From positions 162,980-226,979 of the forward strand of contig JAZKGZ010000003.1 of the NCBI GenBank assembly GCA_040385645.1: DNA of 64,000 nucleotides, read 5' to 3'. This document shows, in pieces, positions 26,911-36,277 of this stretch (within the stretch, counting starts at the first letter, position 1; the number at the start of each line of letters is the position of its first letter). The translations under genes were made by a program, and so were the position numbers. The stretch comes from JANXSS01 sp040385645 (lineage in GTDB: Bacteria; Pseudomonadota; Gammaproteobacteria; Burkholderiales; Burkholderiaceae_D). A model generated the notes under the pieces. That model saw only the letters and a list, made by a program, of their open reading frames with translations, was not told the origin of the DNA and searched no databases.

Positions 26911-27867
26911 ATGGCTCACGCAAAACACGCTCAGGTACTTATTCTCGGCTCTGGACCGGCCGGCTACTCCGCTGCCGTGTACGCCGCGCGCGCCAATCTC
27001 AAGCCGGTGCTGGTGACCGGCGTCGAGCAAGGCGGCCAGCTGATGACGACCACCGATGTCGAGAATTGGCCGGGCGACCCGATGGGTGTGCAGGGGCCGG
27101 AGTTGATGCAGCGCCTGCTCCAACATGCCGAACGCTTCGATACAGAAATCGTATTCGATCATATTCACACGGCGCATCTGCGAGAAAAGCCCGTGCGACT
27201 CATCGGCGATGCCGGCGAATACACCTGCGATGCGCTGATCATCGCAACCGGTGCGTCTGCGCAGTACCTTGGGTTGCCATCCGAACAAGCCTTTGCCGGC
27301 AAGGGCGTATCGGCGTGTGCGACTTGCGACGGCTTTTTCTATCGTGGCCAGGAGGTCGCGGTGATCGGTGGTGGCAATACAGCGGTAGAAGAGGCACTTT
27401 ATCTTTCCAATATCGCTACCAAGGTCACGGTCGTGCATCGACGCGAAAAATTTCGTGCCGAACCAATCCTGGTCGATCGTTTGATGGCCAAGGTCGCCGA
27501 GGGCAAGATCGAAGTCAAGTGGAACCACACACTTGAAGAGGTGGTCGGCGACAACAGCGGCGTTACCGGCATGCGCATCAAGTCGACAACCGACGGTACG
27601 GTTACACCAGTTACCTTGCACGGGGTATTCATTGCCATTGGCCACAAACCTAACACCGGCATTTTCGAAGGCCAGTTGACGATGAAGGACGGCTACATTC
27701 GTACCCGCACCGGCCTCGAAGGCATGGCGACGGCCACGAGTATCGACGGCGTATTCGCCGCCGGCGACGTACAGGACCACATCTATCGACAGGCGATTAC
27801 AAGTTCCGGCACCGGCTGCATGGCGGCACTGGATGCGCAGCGCTATCTGGAAAGTTTGGAAGACTGA
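26911..27867 (+). CDS. trxB: Thioredoxin reductase
   Basis: NADPH-dependent flavoenzyme that reduces thioredoxin. 318 aa with the FAD motif ILGSGPAGYSAAVYAARANL, the redox-active disulfide CATCDG in VSACATCDGFFYRG, the NADPH-binding motif VAVIGGGNTAVEEALYLS and the C-terminal FAD contact DGVFAAGDVQDHIYRQAI. The ATG at 26911 gives the family N-terminus (MAHAKHAQVLILG). Its promoter lies in the roughly 160 nt shared with ftsK. Confidence 0.97.
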   Translation: MAHAKHAQVLILGSGPAGYSAAVYAARANLKPVLVTGVEQGGQLMTTTDVENWPGDPMGVQGPELMQRLLQHAERFDTEIVFDHIHTAHLREKPVRLIGDAGEYTCDALIIATGASAQYLGLPSEQAFAGKGVSACATCDGFFYRGQEVAVIGGGNTAVEEALYLSNIATKVTVVHRREKFRAEPILVDRLMAKVAEGKIEVKWNHTLEEVVGDNSGVTGMRIKSTTDGTVTPVTLHGVFIAIGHKPNTGIFEGQLTMKDGYIRTRTGLEGMATATSIDGVFAAGDVQDHIYRQAITSSGTGCMAALDAQRYLESLED

Positions 27868-27906
27868 TTACTTTCTCGACGATTTTTTAACCGAACTGGC
27901 AGCGCC

Positions 27907-28560
27907 ATGGCCGCTTCAGCGAAAGATTTTTCCGCGCTACAGGGTTTGCACCGCTCGCTCAAGGCCGAGGGAGAAGCGCGCACGCGCGTAGAGGCTGAAA
28001 AAGCGCGTGTGGCTGCAGCTGCCGCACTTGAAGCCAGGCTATTTCAGCAAAGTGTCGGTGACGTGACGACGCTGCCGCCGTCCGACCGGCGTGAACCGTT
28101 CCGGCAGCCACCCGAGCCGATCGCCAAACATCATATCGCCGACGAACAAGCAGCTCTGGCAGAATCGCTTTCCGATGATTTCAGCGTCGAAACGCTGATG
28201 GATACCGATGCAGCGTTGAGCTTCGGGCGCACGGGCATCGGCCCAGATACATTGAAAAAGCTGCGCCGGGGGCACTGGGTGATTCAAAGCCAACTGGATC
28301 TGCACGGCTTGCGTACCGACGAAGCTCGCACCGCACTGGCGGAGTATCTGCGCAATGTCGGTCGCCGCGGACTGCGCTGCGTGCGGATCGTACACGGCAA
28401 AGGTTTAGGGTCGATCAATCGAGAGCCGGTACTGAAAAACAAGGTGCGTAACTGGCTGGTACAGAAAGAGGAAGTGATCGCTTTTTGCCAGGCCAAAGCC
28501 TCCGACGGCGGCAGCGGTGCATTGGTGGTGCTACTCAAAGCGCAGGCAAAGCAGCATTGA
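27907..28560 (+). CDS. Smr domain protein
   Basis: 217 aa. The N-terminal 90 residues are Ala/Glu/Arg-rich and probably helical. The C-terminal Smr domain (about residues 125-215) shows the signature LDLHGLRTDEARTALAEYL and the RIVHGKGLGS loop. Stand-alone Smr proteins of this type have nicking endonuclease or RNA cleavage activity in some bacteria; here the function is inferred from the domain only. It follows trxB with a 39-nt gap and is likely co-transcribed; it converges with nadE. Confidence 0.88.
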   Translation: MAASAKDFSALQGLHRSLKAEGEARTRVEAEKARVAAAAALEARLFQQSVGDVTTLPPSDRREPFRQPPEPIAKHHIADEQAALAESLSDDFSVETLMDTDAALSFGRTGIGPDTLKKLRRGHWVIQSQLDLHGLRTDEARTALAEYLRNVGRRGLRCVRIVHGKGLGSINREPVLKNKVRNWLVQKEEVIAFCQAKASDGGSGALVVLLKAQAKQH

Positions 28561-28594
28561 CCCCTGTAAAAAATGAAGATACCAGTCGATCAGG

Positions 28595-30211
28595 TCAAAT
28601 TTCGCTAAATTTCGACGTAATCGGATATCGCCAATCTCGGCCGAACCCGCGGTGTGTAATCCGGATACCCACCGGTGCCTGGCGTCGCTTGTATTCGTTG
28701 AGTTTGATCAGGCGTGTAATGCGTAAGACTTCCTCGAACTTGAAACCGGCATCGACGATATCTTTGGCACTCAAATTTTCTTCGACAAACATCTGCATGA
28801 TCGCGTCGAGGGTTTCGTAGGGGGGCAAGGAGTCTTGATCAGTCTGGTCCGGGCGTAGCTCTGCAGACGGTGCCCGCGTCAAAATGCGCTCGGGAATGAT
28901 CTCGGAAATGCTATTACGATAAGCGCACAAACGGTAGACCAGTGTCTTGGCGATATCCTTGATGACAGCGAAGCCACCAGCCATATCGCCGTAAAGCGTG
29001 CAGTAGCCAACCGCCAATTCGCTCTTGTTGCCCGTGGTGAGAACGATCGAGCCATACTTGTTCGACAACGCCATCAGGATGGTGCCGCGGATGCGAGCTT
29101 GGATGTTTTCTTCAGTCGTATCTTCTGGCAAATCCTTGAATTCATTTGCCAGGGTTTCGCGAAAAGCGTTAAAACAGGCATCGATCGGTATTTCGTCGTA
29201 GCGAACGCCGACCCGTTGCGCCATATCGCGCGAATCGACCCAGGAAATCTCAGCGGTATAAGGTGAAGGCATCATCACGGTACGCACCTGATCGGCGCCT
29301 AGAGCATCGACCGCCAGCGCCAGAGTCAACGCCGAATCGACGCCGCCGGACAAGCCGATGACTACGCTCTGAAAACCGTTTTTGCGTACATAATCCCGCA
29401 CGCCAAGCACCAGCACTTGATAAACCTGCGCTTCGACGGACAACTCGGCTGCTACCGTCCCAACGGAAGGCCTACAGCCTTCGAATGCCACGATTTGCAA
29501 GTCTTCCGCGCAATGCGCTAACCGCGCGCAGACACGGCCCTTAGCGTCTAGCACAAATGAATTGCCATCGAAAACCAGTTCGTCCTGGCCACCAACCAGG
29601 TTCGCGTACACCAGTGACATTCCGCGACTACAGACATGCTCACACATCCTTTCGTAGCGCAGCTGCTGTTTGTGCATGTGGAATGGCGAGCCGTTCGGTA
29701 TCAACAGCACTTCGGCACCCGCCTCACGTGCCTTAGCCGGCGCCTGTGACGACCAGGTGTCTTCACAGATATTGATGCCGAACCGCACGCCCTTGACGGC
29801 AAACACCAACGCCTCGTCGGCGGAAGTGAAGTATCGCTTTTCATCGAACACGGCGTCGTTGGGCAATGCGCTTTTGCAGTAAATACCGAGTATTTCGCCG
29901 TCGCAAACCACGGCCGCAGCATTGAAACATTCACCGCCACGGGTGACCGGATAGCAGAGCACAACGTGCAGCGAAGGAAATGCTTGAAGCGCTTTTACTA
30001 AGGACTCGAACGTCGACGCCGTTTTTTCGTAAAACGACGGACGCAATAGCAGGTCTTCGGGCGGATAACCAACCAGCGATAATTCTGGCGTCACGACGAT
30101 GTCGGCAGCCATTGCATGCGCCCGGCGGCAGGCCTCCAGAATTTTATCTGCGTTGCCGGCGAGGTCACCGACGGTACTATTGATCTGCGCTATAGCGACG
30201 TGCACGGTCAT
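28595..30211 (-). CDS. nadE: Glutamine-dependent NAD+ synthetase
   Basis: Final step of NAD synthesis, amidating nicotinic acid adenine dinucleotide with glutamine-derived ammonia. 538 aa with an N-terminal CN-hydrolase (nitrilase) glutaminase domain, catalytic Glu in VTPELSLVGYPPEDLL and Cys in GINICEDTWSS, followed by the synthetase domain with the PP-loop GLSGGVDSALTLALAVDAL and TTGNKSELAVGYCTLYGDM. The start is at 30211 in MTVHVAIAQINSTVGDL. The 250-nt gap upstream, shared with the FemAB-like gene, shows no further gene. Confidence 0.96.
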   Translation of the reverse strand: MTVHVAIAQINSTVGDLAGNADKILEACRRAHAMAADIVVTPELSLVGYPPEDLLLRPSFYEKTASTFESLVKALQAFPSLHVVLCYPVTRGGECFNAAAVVCDGEILGIYCKSALPNDAVFDEKRYFTSADEALVFAVKGVRFGINICEDTWSSQAPAKAREAGAEVLLIPNGSPFHMHKQQLRYERMCEHVCSRGMSLVYANLVGGQDELVFDGNSFVLDAKGRVCARLAHCAEDLQIVAFEGCRPSVGTVAAELSVEAQVYQVLVLGVRDYVRKNGFQSVVIGLSGGVDSALTLALAVDALGADQVRTVMMPSPYTAEISWVDSRDMAQRVGVRYDEIPIDACFNAFRETLANEFKDLPEDTTEENIQARIRGTILMALSNKYGSIVLTTGNKSELAVGYCTLYGDMAGGFAVIKDIAKTLVYRLCAYRNSISEIIPERILTRAPSAELRPDQTDQDSLPPYETLDAIMQMFVEENLSAKDIVDAGFKFEEVLRITRLIKLNEYKRRQAPVGIRITHRGFGRDWRYPITSKFSEI

Positions 30212-30465
30212 GATGGCAATGAGGGCAATGGAAACAATGCAAACAATGGGGAGCAGGAAGAGTGAGGGTCGTATCGACCGGCTTGGCTAATGCGAATTAT
30301 CGCATGGCTGATCTTTCAGCCTGGCGACGGCATCGTAATCAGTCATTCAACGCGTCGGCGCTTTTTGCGTAAAATACGACCGGTAATAGCAGGCTTTTCA
30401 ACGAGCGCAGGTCCGGCAAGCCAAGGGCAACCGGGCGCTGTCAATCTTTCAAGCTGGGGAATAAT

Positions 30466-31599
30466 CTGAGTTACCGCACGCGACTGCTCTCTTCCCTTGA
30501 TGATATCGACGCAGCGGTTTGGGATGCACTGGTAGCGACACAAGCCGACGCCAACCCATTTCTCTCGCACGCATTTCTCGATGCTCTGCACGCCTCCGGT
30601 TCGGCTGAAGCCGACACCGGCTGGCAACCGCAATTTTTAACATTGTGGGCGCAGGAAGAGCTGGTGGCTGCCATGCCGCTGTATGCCAAATCACATTCTT
30701 ACGGCGAATATGTATTCGATTGGGCCTGGGCCGATGCATACCGGCGCAATGGTCTCGATTATTATCCCAAACTTCTCTCAGCCATTCCGTTTACGCCGGT
30801 TTCCGGCAGCCGGCTGATGGCGCGCGATGGCAACGCTCAGGCGGCGCTGATCGCCAGTTTGGGAGCGATTCAGAAAAACAGCGGTTTGTCATCGACTCAC
30901 GTACTGTATCCCCCGCAAGACCAGGCCGAGGCGCTGCAGGCTGCCGGTTTCCTGCTGCGTTCAGGCGTGCAGTTTCATTGGCTTAACAACAACTACAAAA
31001 GTTTCGAAGAATTTCTCGATACGCTTGAGCGTAAAAAGCGTAAGAACATTCGTGCCGAACGGCGCAAGGTGGTCGAAGCAGGTGTTTCGCTTCGCCATGT
31101 GAGAGGAAGCGAGGCGACAGAAACCGACTGGCGCTTTTTCAAACGCTGCTATGACCGTACCTACAGCGCTCATCATTCGACGCCGTACCTGAACCTGGAT
31201 TTTTTTCTGCGCATCGGCAAGACCATGCCGCAAAATATTTTACTGATCATCGCCGAGCGGGCCGGTAAGCCAATCGCCTCATCGCTGTTGATTCATTCCC
31301 AAAGCACGATGTACGGGCGATATTGGGGTGCCATCGAAGAGGTGCCGTGCCTGCATTTTGAGACAGCTTACTATCAGCCGCTCGAATTCTGCATTACCAA
31401 CAACATCGGCTGTTTCGAAGGTGGCGCACAAGGCGAACACAAAATGGCGCGGGGCTTCCTGCCACAAAAAACCTGGTCCGCTCACTGGCTTGCGCACCCG
31501 GCTTTCGCAGACGCCATCGAACAATTCCTGGCGCGCGAAAGTGGTGGCGTGGAAGCTTACATCGATGAGTTAAACGAGCGTAATCCGTTTCGGACATGA
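30466..31599 (+). CDS. FemAB-like / DUF482 acyltransferase family protein, probable CTG start
   Basis: Peptidogalycan biosynthesis/recognition family (GNAT/FemAB superfamily): NPFLSHAFLDALHASG near the N-terminus, then VAAMPLYAKSHSYGEYVFDW, LERKKRKNIRAERRKV and RGFLPQKTWSAHWLAHP. The first conventional start in frame is TTG at 30643, but family-like sequence continues upstream of it to about 30470. Between the in-frame stop at 30370 and 30643 there is no ATG, GTG or TTG. A CTG at 30466 with GGGGA 5 nt upstream is the best candidate, giving about 377 aa. Other non-canonical starts, or a lost start, remain possible. Confidence 0.8.
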   Translation: MSYRTRLLSSLDDIDAAVWDALVATQADANPFLSHAFLDALHASGSAEADTGWQPQFLTLWAQEELVAAMPLYAKSHSYGEYVFDWAWADAYRRNGLDYYPKLLSAIPFTPVSGSRLMARDGNAQAALIASLGAIQKNSGLSSTHVLYPPQDQAEALQAAGFLLRSGVQFHWLNNNYKSFEEFLDTLERKKRKNIRAERRKVVEAGVSLRHVRGSEATETDWRFFKRCYDRTYSAHHSTPYLNLDFFLRIGKTMPQNILLIIAERAGKPIASSLLIHSQSTMYGRYWGAIEEVPCLHFETAYYQPLEFCITNNIGCFEGGAQGEHKMARGFLPQKTWSAHWLAHPAFADAIEQFLARESGGVEAYIDELNERNPFRT

Positions 31600-31635
31600 C
31601 ACGACAGCAAAGATCAGCAAGCGCTGTGGATGAGG

Positions 31636-33255
31636 TCAACGAGCACTGAGTGCCGCAAGTACCTGCCCCTTCAAAGTCTTGATCATGGCAGTCTCATCGT
31701 CCAGCACGCCTTCGGGTGCCATACAGACGCGATCGGCATAGAAAAAACCGAATGCCACGCCGTTGACCACCAGCGGCAACACGATGAAACTGCGGGCTTC
31801 GGGCATCAGCTTGTGATGCCAGGCAGGCACCAGGGCGACGATGTTTGCGGCGGATGCATCGGCGATCATCAGGTCGGCATTGTTTTCCATTGCCAGACTG
31901 AACAGATCGCGTTTGGCCGTCGCCGGAAAAATGAAACCCTCCTGCAGGCGCGTGCTATCCGTACCCAATGCCACCCGCGCCCGATACTGATTGGTTTTCG
32001 CATCGCGCAGGCAAACGGTTGCAAACCGAAAACCCATGCCCCGATATAGCGTTTCCAATGCCAGCAAGATCAAATCATTTACTTTGCACTGCCCGGAAGC
32101 CATCATTTCGGTTACGTCCTGCACACCGGCCATCAACAGATCGCGGGCACGCATCGGCTTGCCACTCGGGTAACAGGCATCGGCAGCGCCTTCCGCCTGA
32201 CCAGTGACGAGCAATAATTCCAACGGTATGTTCGATGATTTTTCCTGGCTCAAATCATCCGTGTCGCTGGAATCGGTATCAGTGCCCTCTTCATCGAGCT
32301 CGGCCGTGGCAAACATGAGCTCGGCGTTTTCGGTCAGGGCGCGGGTCTCGCGCGCCACCGTCACCAAGAGTTCGGTGAGGCGCACGCTATCTAGATTAAG
32401 TGCCGCACCAAAACGCACCAACAACGCCCGGCTAGCCGGATCGCCACCCGGTTGTGTCATTTTCGGAATCAAAGCCGCCGCTGCCGTGCTGAAGGCCGCT
32501 ACATGCTGCAGCCATTCCTGACGATGTTTCGCCGGCTTTAATACACCCTGGGGCAGCATGCCCAAAGCGTTGATGATCGTGTCCGGTATCTGCCACTCCT
32601 GTAATACCGATTCGGCCAGCATGTCGAAGGTACAGCCGAGCACCTGCATCGATGCCTGCGCTGGCGAATGCGTGCCGCTTTCGCTTAGTTCGGCAATCTC
32701 GGCATACAGGCGGTGGTCATGTGCTGCGACCAGCAACCGCCCCATATTTTTAAACAGTGCTGCGACCGCCGCTTCCTCGGCATCCTTGAAATGGCTGCGT
32801 CGGGCGATTTCGCGACCGATGACGCTGGCACTGAGGGCAAATCCCAGTTCGGTGCGCACGCTTTGCGCATGCTTGCCTTTCATGCTGTCGACCAGAAGAA
32901 TCGCCAGGGCACTGGTTTTAACGGTATCGAAACCGAGCAAAAAAATCGCCCGCGAAATCGTCGTCACGGGCACACCCGACGCGGTGCGGTACACCACGGT
33001 GTTGGATAAGCGCAGTACCTTTTGCGTCAAACCGACATCGGAGAGTACGAAGTGCGCCAGCTCCCGTACCGAGTCGTCGTCGGACGAGGCGAGCTGTACC
33101 ACTCGGGCGACCGAGCTTCCCAGAGCCGGTAAATCCGTATCTTCGGCAATCTTGCGCAGCAGACGGTCGCGAGCGATGCGAGCGTCGTCGCTGATCGGCA
33201 ATCGAGAAGAAGATGAAAGCGAAGTCGAACTGGCGGATGAACCTGCAGCGGGCAT
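31636..33255 (-). CDS. HDOD domain protein with C-terminal GAF-like region
   Basis: 539 aa. A Ser-rich N-terminus precedes the HDOD domain (about residues 30-240: DLPALGSSVARVVQLASSDD, ISRAIFLLGFDTVKTSALAI, AAVAALFKNMGRLLVAAHD). A middle linker has an acidic stretch (DEEGTDTDSSDTDD). The C-terminal 180 residues resemble a GAF domain (YRGMGFRFATVCLRDAK, RSFIVLPLVVNGVAFGFFYA). HDOD proteins act in signalling without the HD-GYP catalytic residues, and none are seen here. Minus strand, 54 nt upstream of ppa's end; partner unknown. Confidence 0.85.
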   Translation of the reverse strand: MPAAGSSASSTSLSSSSRLPISDDARIARDRLLRKIAEDTDLPALGSSVARVVQLASSDDDSVRELAHFVLSDVGLTQKVLRLSNTVVYRTASGVPVTTISRAIFLLGFDTVKTSALAILLVDSMKGKHAQSVRTELGFALSASVIGREIARRSHFKDAEEAAVAALFKNMGRLLVAAHDHRLYAEIAELSESGTHSPAQASMQVLGCTFDMLAESVLQEWQIPDTIINALGMLPQGVLKPAKHRQEWLQHVAAFSTAAAALIPKMTQPGGDPASRALLVRFGAALNLDSVRLTELLVTVARETRALTENAELMFATAELDEEGTDTDSSDTDDLSQEKSSNIPLELLLVTGQAEGAADACYPSGKPMRARDLLMAGVQDVTEMMASGQCKVNDLILLALETLYRGMGFRFATVCLRDAKTNQYRARVALGTDSTRLQEGFIFPATAKRDLFSLAMENNADLMIADASAANIVALVPAWHHKLMPEARSFIVLPLVVNGVAFGFFYADRVCMAPEGVLDDETAMIKTLKGQVLAALSAR

Positions 33256-33309
33256 AGGAAAGTCCAGTGAACAGAATGAAAAATCAGGCCTGCGGCAAGC
33301 TCACAGCCT

Positions 33310-33849
33310 TTAAGCGCTCGCTGCCTTCTTGTACCCTTCGACTCCGGCCATGATTTCGGCTTTGGCTTCTTCCGGCCCCGCCCAACCTTCGACCTTGACC
33401 CACTTGTTAGGCTCCAGATCTTTATAGTGCTCGAAAAAATGCTGGATTTGTTGCAGCCGCAGATCGTTGATATCTTCCGGTTTCTGCCAGTGCGTATAAA
33501 TCGGCAGTATCTTATCGACCGGTACCGCCAGCAGCTTCGCATCTTCGCCGCCTTCGTCGGTCATTTTAAGCACGCCAATCGTGCGACACCGCACAACGAC
33601 GCCTGCAAACAATGGAAATGGCGTGATCACCAAGACATCGACCGGGTCGCCATCGCCCGCCAGCGTTTGAGGAATGTAGCCGTAATTGCACGGATAATGC
33701 ATGGCCGTGCTCATGAACCGGTCGACAAAAATCGCCCCGGATTCCTTGTCCACTTCGTATTTGATCGGGTCGGCATTCATCGGAATTTCAATGACGACGT
33801 TAAAATCGTTTGGCAGGTCGCGCCCCGCAGATACTTTGTTCAGGCTCAT
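33310..33849 (-). CDS. ppa: Inorganic diphosphatase
   Basis: Hydrolyses pyrophosphate to phosphate, driving biosynthetic reactions. 179 aa, family I: the signature DGDPVDVLV with the metal-binding Asp residues, plus NYGYIPQTLAGDG, FVDRFMSTAMHYPCNYG and a C-terminal WVKVEGWAGPEEAKAEI. Size is typical of bacterial hexameric enzymes. It lies between the HDOD gene and the hem cluster on the minus strand. Confidence 0.97.
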   Translation of the reverse strand: MSLNKVSAGRDLPNDFNVVIEIPMNADPIKYEVDKESGAIFVDRFMSTAMHYPCNYGYIPQTLAGDGDPVDVLVITPFPLFAGVVVRCRTIGVLKMTDEGGEDAKLLAVPVDKILPIYTHWQKPEDINDLRLQQIQHFFEHYKDLEPNKWVKVEGWAGPEEAKAEIMAGVEGYKKAASA

Positions 33850-33987
33850 GGCGAATTCTCAGTAGTGGATTGAAAAGATTATGGAAGTACAAAGGCGTGG
33901 GCTCGCACGCGGGCCGGCAAATTATACTGCCTTGCCCGGTACGACAATGCTATAGCAGTGGCACGAGAATGGCACAACAACGGCCTG

Positions 33988-35178
33988 TCAAGCCAGACGC
34001 GCAGACTCGCGATAATGAAAAGCCGCCAGTTCCGCATGATCCAGCGCCTCATGAAGCTGACCGAGTTCTAGATGTATTTCGCGGCGGGTCGATGCATCGC
34101 CAGCCTGGGACAATGCGTGTTCCAGATATCGCTGCGCTTTGCCCCACAATGTCTGTTTCAGGCACAACGCGCCGAGTGTCAAGGCAAGTTGCGCATCGAA
34201 TGGTCTTTGGATACTCCAGGCTTCGCACTGCTCGATCTGCGCCAACAATGCCGGTGTCGCTTCAGGCGCGACGCAACGGCGGTACGCTCGGATCAATCGG
34301 TCGTCCCAATGGACATTGATCGCCGCCTCCACCAATTCCCTTGCTTCGCTGTGTAACCCGAGTGCATTGAAGGTTTCCGCCGCCCGGGTAGCGACGAATG
34401 TGCGGGTGCGATCATCGGTGGGTACGGTACGCCACAGGTTTCGCAGCGATTCTGCATCGTGCGGCTGATTGGAAAGCATATCGGCGTAGGCCAATTCCCG
34501 AAGCCGGCTCGACAGCGCAGGATGCAATGCATTGTTTTTATCTAGCAAGCGTGTCAGACGCAATACTTCCGGCCAGTTTTTTGCATACTGGTTCGCTTTG
34601 AGTGATAGGCGCAGCGCTTGGATATGCCGCGTGCCGCCGGCGTGAAGTTCTGCGACCGTCGCCAGTGCTTTGCCGGTCTGGTGCTCGTCGACCAACAATT
34701 CCAACGCCGTCATCAGACGGGCCGGCCGCAGTACGTCGTTGCCGGCAACTTGCGCCAGCCAAGCGTCGCGTCGTTCGAACTGCCGCATCCAATGTGCCGC
34801 CCTGGCACCGATCAATGCGGCAAGGCCGGAATTTTCCCGCATCTTGCCGGCACGCCTGGCCGCTTTTTCCGCGTGGCCGAAGCGCCCTTCGAACAACGCC
34901 TTCAACGCTTCGCGAAACGCCTCGTTGCCTTCTCGTTCGCGCTTTTCCCGGCGATACACCGCCACCTTACCCGGCATTTCCCGTGTCGAGCGCAGTGCGT
35001 CCAACAGACAATGCAAAATATAAAACGCCAGTGCGGCCAAAAATATAAAAAAGTTCAGGGAGAGGTCGATCCGATACGGCGGGTAAAACAGCACGACGTT
35101 GCCAGGATTGAAACGCGCGGTGACCGCCAGTCCGATGGCTACGATCAGCAAAATCAGTAACCGTAGAAAAAATCGCAT
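33988..35178 (-). CDS. hemY: HemY-like membrane protein
   Basis: 396 aa. Two N-terminal membrane segments (about residues 5-20 and 40-60) are followed by a TPR-like helical region (EGRFGHAEKAARRAGKMR, LTLGALCLKQTLWGKAQRYL), the layout of proteobacterial HemY of the hemCDXY cluster. It is not the protoporphyrinogen oxidase also called HemY. The role is structural or unknown in heme synthesis. The start is 1 nt after the hemX stop, so they are co-translated. Confidence 0.9.
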   Translation of the reverse strand: MRFFLRLLILLIVAIGLAVTARFNPGNVVLFYPPYRIDLSLNFFIFLAALAFYILHCLLDALRSTREMPGKVAVYRREKREREGNEAFREALKALFEGRFGHAEKAARRAGKMRENSGLAALIGARAAHWMRQFERRDAWLAQVAGNDVLRPARLMTALELLVDEHQTGKALATVAELHAGGTRHIQALRLSLKANQYAKNWPEVLRLTRLLDKNNALHPALSSRLRELAYADMLSNQPHDAESLRNLWRTVPTDDRTRTFVATRAAETFNALGLHSEARELVEAAINVHWDDRLIRAYRRCVAPEATPALLAQIEQCEAWSIQRPFDAQLALTLGALCLKQTLWGKAQRYLEHALSQAGDASTRREIHLELGQLHEALDHAELAAFHYRESARLA

Positions 35179-35179
35179 G

Positions 35180-36277
35180 CTACGGTTTCACCTTGTAATT
35201 GCGTACCGCATTCAGGCTCTCGGCCAATGTCGGCAATTCGATTGCCAGGTTACTGCCTTGGACTTGACGCAAAAGCGATTGAGCCGTTTGCGTTTGGCGG
35301 GCGCGGGTGTCGAAATATTTGCCAATCGTTTCCTGCGCGGCGATCAGGTCGCTGCGGAAAGCCGATTCATTACGCGATAACAAAGCGAGACGGGCATTCA
35401 ATAAACGTAGCTTAAGATTTTCGCGGGCATAGTAAGCCTGCGTCGGAGAAAGTAGCAATGCATCGGGCTCCGCCACCGAACGCACTCTAATCAACTGCTG
35501 TACTTCGGCCCAAAGTTCGCTGCTCCATCGTTGCCAGGTATTTTCAAGTTGCTGGAACCAGGCGCTACCGACATTGTCATCTGTTGCCGAGACCTGTGTA
35601 ACCATCGATGTTTTTGGCTCGCTGGTCGGTACGATCGGCTTTTCATCGGCCAGCAACGGCATCTGGTCGATCTGCCCGATGATGCTGTCGAGTCTCAGGG
35701 CAATGCCGGTCAAATCCAGGCTCGGCACGGCCTTAAGCCGATCGATATCTCTTGCTACTGCCCGACGAATCGCAATAAATTGCGGCCGGTCGGCACGCGA
35801 AAGGCGGCTGTCGGCGTTTTGCAGCGCAATCAATGCACCTTGAATATTGCCGGCCAATTGAAGTTGCTGACTGGCAGTCGACAATACCTGCTCGATTTCG
35901 GCAAGCGCCCAGTCGTCACGGTTTTTCGACAAATCTTGATAGAGCTGCTCCAGCGCCAGTTGCTGGCTCTGAGCCTCCTGCTGTTTGCTCTCCAGGACAG
36001 CTACTTTCGCCTGCAGTTGCCGCGCAGTTTCTACCAAAGCCTTGACTTGTGTAGTGCTTTCAACCGTCGTTGCCTCTGCCGCCTTCAGTCGTTTTGCAGT
36101 CTCTTTACGCAGATTCGATGCATTGATTCCAGTGGCGATCCACATGCCGGCAAGTAGCAGGGCCAGAATGGCCAGCAACACGTATAACTTTCGTACCGCG
36201 GGGCCGACAGTGGCGCGCATTCGGGAGACATCCGATGATTGGAGGCCGGCTTGCGGCAACGAGGGTAGTTCATTCAT
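35180..36277 (-). CDS. hemX: HemX-like membrane protein
   Basis: 365 aa, annotated in the family as putative uroporphyrinogen-III C-methyltransferase although it lacks methyltransferase motifs. One membrane segment (about residues 28-50, LYVLLAILALLLAGMWIATG) is followed by a long coiled coil (residues 55-130) and a helical periplasmic domain. The ATG at 36277 overlaps the hemD end by 8 nt; the longer open frame would run far into hemD. Third gene of hemCDXY. Confidence 0.9.
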   Translation of the reverse strand: MNELPSLPQAGLQSSDVSRMRATVGPAVRKLYVLLAILALLLAGMWIATGINASNLRKETAKRLKAAEATTVESTTQVKALVETARQLQAKVAVLESKQQEAQSQQLALEQLYQDLSKNRDDWALAEIEQVLSTASQQLQLAGNIQGALIALQNADSRLSRADRPQFIAIRRAVARDIDRLKAVPSLDLTGIALRLDSIIGQIDQMPLLADEKPIVPTSEPKTSMVTQVSATDDNVGSAWFQQLENTWQRWSSELWAEVQQLIRVRSVAEPDALLLSPTQAYYARENLKLRLLNARLALLSRNESAFRSDLIAAQETIGKYFDTRARQTQTAQSLLRQVQGSNLAIELPTLAESLNAVRNYKVKP

